Position numbers and translations under genes: made by a program. The notes beneath the pieces were generated by a model. It saw nothing but the letters and a program-made list of their open reading frames with translations. It made no database searches and was not told where the DNA came from. Positions 44,033 through 53,578 of a stretch of DNA of 64,000 bases are shown in pieces; positions within the stretch are counted from its first letter, which is position 1, and the number at the start of each line of letters is the position of its first letter. The DNA is from JAMXLO01 sp963776505 (GTDB taxonomy: Bacteria; Pseudomonadota; Alphaproteobacteria; Acetobacterales; Acetobacteraceae), in assembly GCA_963776505.1 (NCBI GenBank), contig CAVZNH010000066.1, positions 124,001 to 188,000 of the forward strand, read 5' to 3'.

Positions 44033-45028
44033 TTAACGCCCTCCCTTGTCCAGTATTGCCTCAATCACTCTCTGGGTCGCCAGCGCTTCCTCGCCGGGAA
44101 TCGCCGGCTCGCGTCGCTGCTCGATCGCATCGAGAAAGTCGCTGATGACCGCACGGTGCGCCTCGTGCGAGAAGCTCATCACGCTGGCGCCGCTGCCGGA
44201 ACCTCCGGCATCCTCCAGCACCTCCTCGCCGCCATCGACGAACGCGAGACGCAGCCCGCCGCCCTCGAGCCGCGCGGTGCCCTTCGCGCCGATGATATGC
44301 AGCCATTCGCGGCTGCCCGGCCACGCGGCCACCGTCGCGATGATCGTACCCGGCGCGCCATTGCCGAGGCGCACCAGCGCCGATGCGTAGTCCTCGGTCT
44401 CCATCCGGTGCAGCGCGGTCGTGCGCACCTGCGCCGCCTCGATGCGTTCGATGCCGAGCAGCCAGCGGAACAGATCGAGCGAATGGATCGCCTGGGTGAT
44501 CAGCACGCCGCCGCCATCGCGCGCCTTCACCCCGCGGCCAGGCTCATCGTAATAGGATTGCGGCCGCCACCAGGGCACCATCATCGTCGCCGCCTGGATC
44601 TCGCCGAGCGCGCCTTCACGCAAAACCTGATGCAGACGCTGGCTGCCCGGACGGAAGCGATGCTGAAGACAGATGCCGAGGTGGCGGTTCGCGCGCCGCC
44701 CCGCCGCGATAAGCTGTTCGCCGCGTTCAATCGACACCTCCAGCGGCTTCTCGCACAGCACATGCTTGCCCGCGGCGAACGCTGCATGCGCGATCGGCAG
44801 ATGCGCGTTGGCCGGCGTCAGCACCACCACCGCATCGACCGCTGGATCAGCGATGGCGCGCGGGACATCGATGGTGGTGGGAAATCCGTAGCGGTCGGCG
44901 ACGTCCTGCAATCGCGTCGCACTGCTCGCTGCGGCCCATACGACGCGAACTCGATCGGTCAGATCGACAAGTGCGCGCGCGTGCGGTTGCAGCGCATTGC
45001 CCAGGCCGATGACCGCGACGCCGATCAT
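44033..45028 (-). CDS. Gfo/Idh/MocA-family oxidoreductase
   Basis: A 331-aa NAD(P)-dependent dehydrogenase. The Rossmann part starts MIGVAVIGLGNALQPHARAL, with the family CEKPLEVSIERGEQL motif (EKP) and the C-terminal domain DGGGVLITQAIHSLDLFRWL. The ATG overlaps the stop of the next gene by 4 nt, showing coupling. Likely sugar or inositol-like substrate. Confidence 0.86.
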   Translation of the reverse strand: MIGVAVIGLGNALQPHARALVDLTDRVRVVWAAASSATRLQDVADRYGFPTTIDVPRAIADPAVDAVVVLTPANAHLPIAHAAFAAGKHVLCEKPLEVSIERGEQLIAAGRRANRHLGICLQHRFRPGSQRLHQVLREGALGEIQAATMMVPWWRPQSYYDEPGRGVKARDGGGVLITQAIHSLDLFRWLLGIERIEAAQVRTTALHRMETEDYASALVRLGNGAPGTIIATVAAWPGSREWLHIIGAKGTARLEGGGLRLAFVDGGEEVLEDAGGSGSGASVMSFSHEAHRAVISDFLDAIEQRREPAIPGEEALATQRVIEAILDKGGR

Positions 45029-46035
45029 GACTGCTTCGCCACATAGCGCAGCGCCTGTGCCTGCGCCCTCAACGCGAGCCGGCAGACATTGAACACCTGC
45101 CGCTGCGGCATCGCGGTCTCGGTGCGATCGACGATGTCGCTGAGAAAATGCCGGTAGTAGGTCACCGGCAGCCCGCTGCAATCGACATAACGCGTGGTCG
45201 TGCGATTGGCGACGAACATGTGGTCGGTGCCTTCGCGGCCCTCGATGTCAAGGTTCTTGCGCAGCTCCAGCGTGCCCTCGGTGCCGACGACAAAGAACCG
45301 GCCATCCCCCCAGGTCGGCAGGCCGTCAGGCGTGAACCAATCGAGCCTGACGTAGCCGCGCACCGACGGCGTCGCCAGCACCATCTCGGCGAAATCCTCG
45401 AAGCCCGGAGGTTCGGTGCCGAACGCACCGATGCTGCACGACACGATCCCGGCATCGTCGGCCTCGGCAAAGGCGAGGAACTGATCGATCGAGTGCACGC
45501 CGATATCGTTGATGATGCCGCCATACGCCGGCGTATCGAAGAACCACGCAGGCCGCAGCGCGCGATTGAGCCGGTGGGGCGCGAGCGACGTCGTGTGCAC
45601 CAGTCGCCCAAGCTCGCCGGAACGGACGATGCGCAGCGCCTCCTGCACCGCGGGCGAGGCAAGCCGGCCGAGACAGATCGACCAGATGCGCCCGGTTTCC
45701 CGCACGGCCTGCTCGACCGCGACAAGCTGTTCGGACGTGGTGATGCCGGGCTTGTCCACCATCACGTCCTTGCCGCACCGCATCGCCGCGATCGCCAGCT
45801 CGGCGCGATCGCATGGCCGTGCCGCAATCACCACAAAGTCGATCGACGGGTCCTCCAGCAGCCGCTTCGTCTCCGACGCCGGCACGTGCGGAAAGCGCTT
45901 GCGAAAGCCCGCCAGCACGCGCGGATCGGTTGTGTCGGGGTTGTAGCCGACACACTCGGCGCCTGCGTCCAACAGATCCTGCGTCAGGTCGTAGATATGG
46001 CGGTGGTCCAGCCCGATCGCGGCAAAGCGCGGCAT
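45025..46035 (-). CDS. Gfo/Idh/MocA-family oxidoreductase (paralogous neighbour)
   Basis: A 336-aa oxidoreductase that starts MPRFAAIGLDHRHIYDLTQD; VDKPGITTSEQLVAVEQAV carries the DKP variant of the lysine motif, and NDIGVHSIDQFLAFAEADDA is the C-terminal signature. GAGGGA precedes the ATG at 46035. The two adjacent enzymes are only distantly alike, so they probably act on successive steps. It is divergent from the SDR gene. Confidence 0.86.
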   Translation of the reverse strand: MPRFAAIGLDHRHIYDLTQDLLDAGAECVGYNPDTTDPRVLAGFRKRFPHVPASETKRLLEDPSIDFVVIAARPCDRAELAIAAMRCGKDVMVDKPGITTSEQLVAVEQAVRETGRIWSICLGRLASPAVQEALRIVRSGELGRLVHTTSLAPHRLNRALRPAWFFDTPAYGGIINDIGVHSIDQFLAFAEADDAGIVSCSIGAFGTEPPGFEDFAEMVLATPSVRGYVRLDWFTPDGLPTWGDGRFFVVGTEGTLELRKNLDIEGREGTDHMFVANRTTTRYVDCSGLPVTYYRHFLSDIVDRTETAMPQRQVFNVCRLALRAQAQALRYVAKQS

Positions 46036-46138
46036 GTTCGTCCCTCGCGTGCTCCGGCCAACGCTCGCACCATCTTCCCCACCCCGCAACCACGGTCCAG
46101 AATGCGCCGAGACGACAGCAACCGAGGGGAGAAACACC

Positions 46139-46885
46139 ATGGCAGACCGTTTTGCCGTCATCACCGGCGCTGGCAGCGGCATCGGACGCGCATCGGCGCT
46201 GGCACTGATGAGCGACGGCTGGTCGGTGGCGTTGGCCGGACGGCGCAAGGAGATGCTGGAGGAGACCGCCGGCATGAAAACCGGCGGACGCGCCCTGGTG
46301 GTGCAGACCGACGTGACCGACCCCGCCCAGGTGGACAACCTGTTCGCGCAGGTCAAAGCGAATTTTGGTCGCATCGACATGCTGTTCAACAACGCCGGCG
46401 GCGGCACGCCTACGACGAATTTCGGCGACTTCACGTATGAAATGTGGCGTCGCGTAGTCTCGGTCAATCTCGACGCGATGTTCCTGTGCGCCAACGCGGC
46501 GTTCCGCATGATGCGCGATCAGTCGCCGCGGGGCGGCCGGATCATCAACAACGGCTCGATCTCGGCGCATGTGCCGCGGGTCGGTTCCGTCGCCTATACC
46601 GCGTCTAAGCATGGGGTGACCGGGCTGACCAGGTCGATCTCGCTCGATGGTCGCCAGTTCGATATCTGCGCCGGCCAGATCGACATCGGCAACGCCGCGA
46701 CGCCGCTGACCCGCCGATCGGAGAACGGCCAGATGCAGCCGCACGGCCAGATGATGGTCGAGCCGCGCATGGACGTGAACCATGTCGGCCAGCAGGTTCT
46801 GTTCATGTCCAACCTGCCGCTGGAATCCAACGTGCAGTTCGTCACCATCATGGCGACGAAAATGCCGTTCATCGGCCGGGGCTAG
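46139..46885 (+). CDS. Short-chain dehydrogenase/reductase
   Basis: A 248-aa classical SDR with the cofactor motif TGAGSGIGRA, the NNAGGG motif, and the Ser/Tyr/Lys set NNGSISAHV and YTASK. GAGGGGAG precedes the ATG at 46139. Substrate unknown; its place beside sugar oxidoreductases suggests a polyol or sugar derivative. Confidence 0.88.
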   Translation: MADRFAVITGAGSGIGRASALALMSDGWSVALAGRRKEMLEETAGMKTGGRALVVQTDVTDPAQVDNLFAQVKANFGRIDMLFNNAGGGTPTTNFGDFTYEMWRRVVSVNLDAMFLCANAAFRMMRDQSPRGGRIINNGSISAHVPRVGSVAYTASKHGVTGLTRSISLDGRQFDICAGQIDIGNAATPLTRRSENGQMQPHGQMMVEPRMDVNHVGQQVLFMSNLPLESNVQFVTIMATKMPFIGRG

Positions 46886-46897
46886 AAACGCCCGCGC

Positions 46898-46998
46898 CTG
46901 TCATTGCGGGGAGCGAAGCGACGAAGCAAGCCCGGTCAGGTCTGTGCGCGCTCAGTATGACCGAGATCGCTTCGTCGCAGTGCTCCTCGCAATGACAG
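46898..46998. repeat. Palindromic repeat family B, two arms
   Basis: The left arm begins CTGTCATTGCGGGGAGCGAA and the right arm ends TGCTCCTCGCAATGACAG; together they form an imperfect 40-bp inverted repeat with a short GC-rich loop. It lies between the SDR and the S49 peptidase genes. Confidence 0.85.
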
Positions 46999-47038
46999 GG
47001 TTCGAACGCCACAACTCGCGCTCCAACGATAGTGGCCC

Positions 47039-47833
47039 CTACCGCAGTTCGATCCGCCAGCTCCTCTCGTCCACCGCATCGAACAGCGTGTTGACCATCA
47101 TCCCCGGTAACCGCCGCAACAAGCCGCGGCGCCGAGGGCGGAATACCTTCGCTCTTGCTTTGGCGCCGCCAAGCTCCCGCACCAGGCTATCGATATCGGT
47201 CAGACCATCGATCAGACCAACCTGCAACGCCCGCTCGCCCAACATGAAGCTGCCGTCGAACAGCGCTGCCTCGTCGCTCTTCAGCCGTGCGCCGCGCCGC
47301 GTCCGCACCCAGGCCTTGAACTTCTCGTGCAGCGCGTCCAGCAGCTCCTGCACGAAGGCCACATCCTCCGGCTTCTCCGGACTGAAAGGATCGAGCCTCG
47401 CCTTGTTGGCGCCCGCGGTATAGAGCCGGCGCTCGACTCCAAAGCGCGTCAGCAGATCGGGAAACCCGAAACCGCCGCCGCGCACGCCGATCGATCCAAC
47501 GATGCTCATCGCATTGGCGTGGATCTGGTCCGCGGCACACGCGAGCCAGTAACCACCCGACGCCCCGACCTCACGGATCACCGCGTGTACGCCTACCTTG
47601 TGCTCCTCGGCGCGGCGGCGAATCAGCGCCGCGATCAAGTCCGACTGCACCGGGGACCCACCTGGACTCTCGATGTCCAGGATCACCGGCCGACCGCGTG
47701 CTGAGCGGAACGCGCGGTCGATCAGCGGCGCCATGGTTCCCATGCTCACCGCTCCCGGCCTGGGCGCGATCAGTCCATGCATCTCCACCACGCTGATGCG
47801 CGGCCGGCGCCAAGGCAGCAGACGGAACGACAT
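47039..47833 (-). CDS. S49 peptidase (SohB/SppA-like)
   Basis: A 264-aa signal-peptide-peptidase-like serine protease. ILDIESPGGSPVQSDLIAAL, the nucleophile region GASGGYWLACAADQIHAN and the lysine region TAGANKARLDPF are conserved. No transmembrane helix is obvious, so it may be soluble or peripheral. The ATG at 47833 is 60 nt from the divergent TRAP receptor start. Confidence 0.88.
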   Translation of the reverse strand: MSFRLLPWRRPRISVVEMHGLIAPRPGAVSMGTMAPLIDRAFRSARGRPVILDIESPGGSPVQSDLIAALIRRRAEEHKVGVHAVIREVGASGGYWLACAADQIHANAMSIVGSIGVRGGGFGFPDLLTRFGVERRLYTAGANKARLDPFSPEKPEDVAFVQELLDALHEKFKAWVRTRRGARLKSDEAALFDGSFMLGERALQVGLIDGLTDIDSLVRELGGAKARAKVFRPRRRGLLRRLPGMMVNTLFDAVDERSWRIELR

Positions 47834-47892
47834 GCGTCCTCCGATCGATCCGGACCATGGCAAGATGGCAGCCGTTGCGCCATACACAACAC

Positions 47893-48750
47893 ATGATCGA
47901 GCTTCACCTGGCCGGCTATCAGCCCGCGCGCTCCGTTCACACGCGCGCACTGCACGCGTTGCGCGAGAGTGTCGCCCGCCGCGCCAGCGATGCACTTCGC
48001 ATCAACGTGACCGACAGCATCGTGGCCCAGGGCCGCAAAGCAAGCGATCTGCTCACCCTGGTGGACAGCGGCGAACTCGACGGCTGCTATTTCGCCTCGA
48101 GCTACCTGGCCGGCCGCGTGCCGGGGCTTGGCCTGTTCGACCAGCCGTTCCAGGCCGGTTCGCGTGAAGAAGTGTTCGGCGCCCTGGATGGCAACACCGG
48201 AGCGGCCCTTGCCGACGAGCTTGCCGCGGCAACGGGCTATCGCGTACTCGGCTGGTGGGACAACGGCATCCGCCATATCAGCAACTCAGTGCAGCCAATC
48301 CGCACGCCCGCCGATTGTGCCGGCTTGCGCCTCCGCACGCTTGACAATGCCCAGCACCAGATCGCGTTCAGACGTCTGGGCTTCGCTCCGATGTTCATCG
48401 ACGTCGCCGATCTGCCACGTGCAGTGGCGGACGGCACGGTCGATGCGCAGGAAAACCCACTCACCAACATCGTCAACTTCAACCTGCACCTGCATCACAA
48501 ACATCTTAGCCTGACCGGTCATCTGCTCGGCATCGCGCCTCTGCTGGTGAACCGGGCGCGCTTCGACGCACTGTCCCCTGATCTGCGCCGCGTGCTCATT
48601 GCGGCGGCGCGCGACAGCGAAGCAACACAGCGCGCGCTGGCGGAAGCGGAGGATGCCGAGTGTCTGGAGACTCTGGTGAAAGCCGGGGTTGCCGCGGTCA
48701 GCGCGGATGCAATCGACCTGCCAGCATTTCGCGCGGCCGTCGCGGTCTAG
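47893..48750 (+). CDS. TRAP transporter solute receptor-like protein without signal peptide
   Basis: A 285-aa DctP-family ligand-binding protein (GYQPARSVHTRALHALRESV, FDQPFQAGSREEVFGALDGN, YRVLGWWDNGIRHISNSVQP, GLRLRTLDNAQHQIAFRRLG, GTVDAQENPLTNIVNFNLHL). The arginine in GLRLRT is the conserved carboxylate binder. Neither the methionine at 47893 nor the one at 47857 gives a signal peptide, and no DctQ/DctM genes are present. It may be cytoplasmic or mis-started. Confidence 0.7.
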   Translation: MIELHLAGYQPARSVHTRALHALRESVARRASDALRINVTDSIVAQGRKASDLLTLVDSGELDGCYFASSYLAGRVPGLGLFDQPFQAGSREEVFGALDGNTGAALADELAAATGYRVLGWWDNGIRHISNSVQPIRTPADCAGLRLRTLDNAQHQIAFRRLGFAPMFIDVADLPRAVADGTVDAQENPLTNIVNFNLHLHHKHLSLTGHLLGIAPLLVNRARFDALSPDLRRVLIAAARDSEATQRALAEAEDAECLETLVKAGVAAVSADAIDLPAFRAAVAV

Positions 48751-48788
48751 TCCCGCTGGCATTTACCCCAGGATTTTCCCGGTCCGCC

Positions 48789-50018
48789 ATGCTACTAGAA
48801 CCAACTAATATGCATCTGGTAGTTCTGGATGATGACGAGTTGACCGCCCTGTTCATGGCAACCATGGCCAGGAAGCTCGGCTGGACTGCGCAGACGGTTA
48901 CCGACGAAACACACTTCCAGGCGTTGATCAGCGCCGCACCGCCTGACGCGATCATGCTGGATCTCCAACTCGGCGCCAGCGACGGGGTCGAGCAACTGCG
49001 CTTCCTGCGCAGCATAGGTTACTGTGGCGCCATAGTGCTCATGAGCGGGTTCGATGCACGCGTGCTCGCATCGGCGCAGCAGATTGGCGCATCGCTGGGG
49101 CTGACCATCGCCGCAGTGCTCGAAAAGCCGGCCCGCGCGGCGCAGGTGCGCGAAGCGCTGGCGGCGATGCAGCGCAGCAGGGCCGCGGAAGCACCACCGA
49201 CCACCAACCCACAACCAGAGCATGCAGCGATTTCGGCCAGCGACGTCGCACAGGCGATAAGCGCCGGACGGATGGAGCTGCATCTGCAACCGATTGTCTC
49301 GGCCGCTGGACATGTCGTCACGAGCGCTGAAGCGCTTATCCGCTTGCGCGACCCCTCGCTTGGTCTGGTTCTGCCGGACCGGTTCATCCCCATTGCCGAA
49401 GCGGACACCGACGTGATCGACCGGCTCACCATGTGGGTGGCGGAAACCGGTGTGGCGCACTACCGGCGGCTCGCCGAGTTGGGATCGGAAATCCAGATCT
49501 GCATCAACATTTCGGGCCGAAACCTGCAATCGCTCGATTTCCCGGACCGAATGGCTGCCGTGCTGGAGCGCATGTCCGCACCCCAGGGCGCAATCGGTCT
49601 GGAGATCACCGAAACCGTCGCGACGCACGATCTGGATGCGACGGCGGCCATTCTCACGCGGCTGCGTTTGAAGGGCTTCCCGGTCGCCATCGACGATTTT
49701 GGCACCGGTCATTCGTCGCTCGCAGCCCTGCGGCGGATGCCGTTCTCGGTGATCAAAATCGACAAGTCGTTCGTCGGCGAGCTGGAGACATCGAGTGACT
49801 CGCTGACGATCGTGCGTTCGGTGATTCAGCTTGCACGCGACATGGGTCTGACGAGCGTGGCCGAGGGCGTGGAAAGCGCCGAGACGGTACGGCTGTTGAC
49901 CGAACTGGGGATCGACAGCCTGCAGGGTTTCTATTTCAGCCGGCCGCTGCCGTTCGACGAATTTGCGGCGTGGCTGCGCTCTTGGTCGCACAGTCACGCC
50001 GCCCGCGTGCCGAATTAG
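48789..50018 (+). CDS. Response regulator with EAL c-di-GMP phosphodiesterase domain
   Basis: A 409-aa REC-EAL protein. The receiver has the acidic cluster DDD (14-16), phospho-acceptor D58 (MLDLQLG) and K113. The EAL domain, from about residue 150, keeps the full catalytic set: SAEALIRL, INISGRNL, LEITETV, DDFGTGHSS, KIDKSF, AEGVES and QGFYFSRP. It should hydrolyse c-di-GMP. No kinase is adjacent. ATG 48810 is an alternative start. Confidence 0.86.
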   Translation: MLLEPTNMHLVVLDDDELTALFMATMARKLGWTAQTVTDETHFQALISAAPPDAIMLDLQLGASDGVEQLRFLRSIGYCGAIVLMSGFDARVLASAQQIGASLGLTIAAVLEKPARAAQVREALAAMQRSRAAEAPPTTNPQPEHAAISASDVAQAISAGRMELHLQPIVSAAGHVVTSAEALIRLRDPSLGLVLPDRFIPIAEADTDVIDRLTMWVAETGVAHYRRLAELGSEIQICINISGRNLQSLDFPDRMAAVLERMSAPQGAIGLEITETVATHDLDATAAILTRLRLKGFPVAIDDFGTGHSSLAALRRMPFSVIKIDKSFVGELETSSDSLTIVRSVIQLARDMGLTSVAEGVESAETVRLLTELGIDSLQGFYFSRPLPFDEFAAWLRSWSHSHAARVPN

Positions 50019-50060
50019 TACCCACGATCGTTGGAGCGCAAGTCAGCCTATATGGTCAGC

Positions 50061-50094
50061 GCGGGGTGAGCGCACCTTCGAGCGCTCATCCCGC
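50061..50094. terminator. Convergent hairpin between the EAL and Rieske genes
   Basis: GCGGGGTGAGCGC pairs with GCGCTCATCCCGC (13 bp with one G.U pair) around an 8-base loop. It lies between two convergent genes, but no T-run follows on either side, so it may terminate weakly. Confidence 0.5.
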
Positions 50095-50101
50095 ACCGGC
50101 C

Positions 50102-51382
50102 TCACACGGTCTGCAGAATCATCTCGCGCTTCATCTCGGGTGCCAGCTCGGCGCGCCAATCCGCGCTGCCCGGCAGCACTGACTCGTGCGCACGCAAAGT
50201 GTAGTAGCTGGTGCCGGTGCCGTCCGGCGTACCACCTTCCTCCACGGTCTTCACCGCCTGACGCAGCAGCTTCCGCGCCTGGATGATCGCCTTGTCCGCC
50301 GGTCCGAGATGCTCCTTGGACCGATCGACGATGGGCCCCATGCTCTCCTGCAACGCACGGTCCTGCGCATTGATGCCGTCGATGCCGGAGAACGTCTCGG
50401 TCCGCTGCACGTCGCGATCAAGCATGTAGTCGTTCGAGCGATTCGCCTTGGAGCGGAACGTCACCGGATCGACGTGCAACGGCCCATTGCCGAGCCCGCG
50501 TTCCAGCTTGTCCTCTTCGGTCAGCGGACCATCGGGACAGTAGCTCCAATTGTATACCATGCAGTTATGGTCATCGATCGGCACCCAGATATGGCCGGCA
50601 TCGAGGTCCAGTCCGCTCTCCGACCTCGACGGCCGGATCTGATGGAACGGCATGACGAAATGATAGGTGCGGATATGCACATCCTCGCCGCCGTCCAGCG
50701 GGCGGATGCCGGCATACTGATAGCCGTAGTCGGTGATATCGACGACCAGCTTCGGCGCCTTGCCTCGCACGAACGGATTGGACGGCTTGATACCGCCGCG
50801 CTTCGAACTGTCCGTCAGCAGCCGGTGCAGGATCGGCGCATGCGATGTGTCGATGCCGCCTTCCAGCGCCTGTAGCCAGTTGCACTCCTCGACCACCTTG
50901 GTGACGTGGCGATTGGCCTCGGGCGCCTGCGTCCAGGCGAACTTCGGCAGCGGCGGCATCTTCTCCGCCGGGCCGAGATACGCCCACACGATGCCGCCCA
51001 GTTCGCACGTCGGATACGCGGTGACACGAACCTTGTGCTTGAAGTCATATTCCTCCGGCTCGTTCATCATGTCGACGCAGGAGCCGGTGACGTCGAACTT
51101 CCAGCCATGATAGATGCAGCGCAGGCCGCATTCCTCGTTGCGTCCGAAATACAGCGAGACGCGACGATGCGGGCAGAACTCCTCGATCAGGCCAATGCGG
51201 CCCTCGGTGTCGCGGAACGCCACGAGGTCCTCGCCGAGCAGGCGGACGCGGGCGGGTGGGCCGTCGGGCTCGGCGACCTCGCTCGCGAGCAGCGCGGGTA
51301 TCCAGTACATGCGCATCGCATTGCCCATCGGGGTGCCCTGGCCTACTCGGGTGACGAGTTCGTTTTCCTCGCGTGACAGCAT
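50102..51382 (-). CDS. Rieske aromatic ring-hydroxylating dioxygenase, large subunit
   Basis: A 426-aa oxygenase of the phthalate-4,5-dioxygenase/vanillate type. The Rieske [2Fe-2S] ligands are C70, H72 (CPHR) and C89, H92 (CIYHGW). The mononuclear iron region EECNWLQALEGGIDTSHAP gives H181 and H186. The electron-donor reductase is not in this window. Together with the other oxygenases it suggests aromatic breakdown. Confidence 0.88.
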   Translation of the reverse strand: MLSREENELVTRVGQGTPMGNAMRMYWIPALLASEVAEPDGPPARVRLLGEDLVAFRDTEGRIGLIEEFCPHRRVSLYFGRNEECGLRCIYHGWKFDVTGSCVDMMNEPEEYDFKHKVRVTAYPTCELGGIVWAYLGPAEKMPPLPKFAWTQAPEANRHVTKVVEECNWLQALEGGIDTSHAPILHRLLTDSSKRGGIKPSNPFVRGKAPKLVVDITDYGYQYAGIRPLDGGEDVHIRTYHFVMPFHQIRPSRSESGLDLDAGHIWVPIDDHNCMVYNWSYCPDGPLTEEDKLERGLGNGPLHVDPVTFRSKANRSNDYMLDRDVQRTETFSGIDGINAQDRALQESMGPIVDRSKEHLGPADKAIIQARKLLRQAVKTVEEGGTPDGTGTSYYTLRAHESVLPGSADWRAELAPEMKREMILQTV

Positions 51383-51558
51383 GCCGATTGCCTCCTTGCC
51401 TGGGTTGCCTGCTTACGCAGACCGGTGACATCGAGCGTAGCGTCCGCAGCGACCGCCGGCAAGACGTGGTCGGCGTTACCGAGATCGAGAGCTTTGTCTG
51501 GAGCCCAGCCAGGCTGGCTTTGTCCGACGGAATTGGAACCGACTGGCGGACAGTGGAT

Positions 51559-52737
51559 TTACGCCGCTGTCGCGAGAAGACTGTTCGCCAATTCTATTGT
51601 CCACGCGCTGCCGTGGTCGGATCGAAGTGTCAGGATCCCGTTGACCTGCAGCACAAGGCGTCTGACAAGGCTCATTCCACGCCTCCGTGTCTCTGCCTCG
51701 ATGAAGCCAACGCCATTGTCACTGACAGATAGCAACATCCGCCCGTCGTTGACCTTCAACCCTACAGATATTTCCCCAATGTCATTTGGGAAGGCATGCA
51801 GATAGGCATTGTTGACCAATTCTGTTATGATGATACCTAAAGACGTAGCCACGTCGAGGGAAACCCGTACCGGCTCAACAGCACAAACAAGTTGGATGCG
51901 ATCCTGATTGTAAAGCTCCGGGAGGTTGTGGCAGAGCGCACTGACGTAATCGCCGAAGTTTATGACTCTGCTCATTCCAGTCCCAAGAAGGTGTTCAAAG
52001 ACTTCTGCAAGCCCCATCACCCTCAAGGCGATCGACCTAAAAGCCAAGATGCTTGACTTATCATGCTCGACGTCAAGCTGTGCCGTCAGCAGGCCGTAAA
52101 CGAGATGAAGGCTGTTGCGAACGCGATGTTTCAGCTCCTGAGAGAGCGTTTCCTTCTCCTCGATCAAACGCGCCATTTCCGCAATGGTTTGCCGGAGGAC
52201 CTGCGCTCTGTCGGCTGTCGCGACCGCCTCGGCGAGTACGTTGGCAAAGCCAGTGAGGAAGTCGATGTCGTGTTCGTCAAATGCATCCTGTACGCGACTA
52301 TCGACCTCGAGAACGCCAAACGGAGGTCCTGTCTCGGCCGCGACCAAGACGTCCGCTGTCGAGACGATGCTGTGCTCCGGATAGAAAGCTGGCAGTTTAT
52401 AGGTGTTTGCCTGGGCTATGTTCGGACAAAGCTGCGGTTCGCCAGTTTCGAAGGCCAAGCCTTGCGGCGACGAATGGTCCGCCATCGAAATAGCATAGCC
52501 CACAACACCATCTTTCCATCCTTGGCCTGCAACAACGAGAAGGTCATTCTCGGTTGAGCGATACCTGCATATCTTACAGAACGGAACGTCGAGGCATTCG
52601 GCGCATACCCGCGCAGCCTGTTCAAGTACCACCTGCAAGTCGGTCTCTCGGAACGCAAATGTTCCGAATAATGCCAGCGCTTTTTCTCTGCGAAGGAGTT
52701 TTTCAATTTGTTCCGTGTCAGATAAAGTTCGCGACAT
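51559..52737 (-). CDS. GAF sensor histidine kinase (HisKA_2 type)
   Basis: A 392-aa soluble kinase. A GAF domain covers about residues 25-175. The phosphoacceptor region ELKHRVRNSLHLVYGLLTAQ (H204) matches the HisKA_2/HWE-related group, followed by the N-box ITELVNNAYLHAF and the G-box SDNGVGF. No membrane segment. It is divergent from a single-domain response regulator, and both likely work together. Confidence 0.87.
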   Translation of the reverse strand: MSRTLSDTEQIEKLLRREKALALFGTFAFRETDLQVVLEQAARVCAECLDVPFCKICRYRSTENDLLVVAGQGWKDGVVGYAISMADHSSPQGLAFETGEPQLCPNIAQANTYKLPAFYPEHSIVSTADVLVAAETGPPFGVLEVDSRVQDAFDEHDIDFLTGFANVLAEAVATADRAQVLRQTIAEMARLIEEKETLSQELKHRVRNSLHLVYGLLTAQLDVEHDKSSILAFRSIALRVMGLAEVFEHLLGTGMSRVINFGDYVSALCHNLPELYNQDRIQLVCAVEPVRVSLDVATSLGIIITELVNNAYLHAFPNDIGEISVGLKVNDGRMLLSVSDNGVGFIEAETRRRGMSLVRRLVLQVNGILTLRSDHGSAWTIELANSLLATAA

Positions 52738-52871
52738 CGGAATAATCCTTGACCCAACTCTGCACTCACGACACAGTGAGCGGCTGTGTACTCGCCGTTG
52801 CTCGCGCTTCCATTAGCACGGGTATTGCGGGTACGCACGCCTTGTCTTGGGACACCTATGGGACTGGGTGA

Positions 52872-53327
52872 ATGCCAGACGTACTGGTTGTAGAAGACGA
52901 CATCTTGGTAGCCGACCTGCTTCAAGGCGCGCTGGAGGCGGAGGGCTACCATGTGAGTGGCATCGCTCGCACGATTGCCGAGGCGAAGCAATCGGCGGAG
53001 CAGCATCCTCCTGACTTCGCAATAATTGACATTCGCCTCGCAAATGGAGATTGCGGCACGGAATTCGGAGCGTATTTGCGTTCCACCACTCCATGCCTCG
53101 GCATTGTTTATTCGACCGGAAATAGCTCTGATAGGGAGCTTACCAGGTTGGACGGCGATGCCGTCATGACGAAGCCATACCCCTTACGCGATGTAGCACG
53201 CGGGCTGGAAATAATTGCGGAGTTCAGACGACTTGGGGCGTACACATTTGAGATTCCCGCGCAATTTTCGACTGCTCGATCCACCTGCATCGTGACACCA
53301 CATTGTCTGAAAATGCGGCGCCTCTGA
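52872..53327 (+). CDS. Single-domain response regulator
   Basis: A 151-aa receiver. MPDVLVVEDDILVADLLQGA gives the acidic pair; the phospho-acceptor is D53 (IIDIRLANGD) and K101 (MTKPYP) is conserved. Residues after about 120 are not part of the receiver and show no known output domain. It is divergent from the kinase with a 134-nt spacer and is a natural partner. Confidence 0.85.
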   Translation: MPDVLVVEDDILVADLLQGALEAEGYHVSGIARTIAEAKQSAEQHPPDFAIIDIRLANGDCGTEFGAYLRSTTPCLGIVYSTGNSSDRELTRLDGDAVMTKPYPLRDVARGLEIIAEFRRLGAYTFEIPAQFSTARSTCIVTPHCLKMRRL

Positions 53328-53578
53328 TCCTGCACGCATCACCGGGGACTTTGATCGGCAAGAGATTGCCACCTCGGCGGCCAGGGCGTCGTGGCTACGG
53401 TGACCGCACAATACTTGCGAGATCATACCGCAATCCCGCTCTCCGCTAAACCCGGCCGCACGCCCATATCGCCCTTCACATACGCGTGCGCTGTGCGCTG
53501 TTGATGGATTGATAACGGCATAAAGCCGCGCGTCTACCATAACTTGGAGCCTGCGCGGCATTCCTTGGGAGGCAGGCA

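Noticed and set aside
48237..48762. Minus-strand open frames opposite the TRAP receptor
   Set aside because: They are fully antisense to a gene with strong DctP-family similarity.
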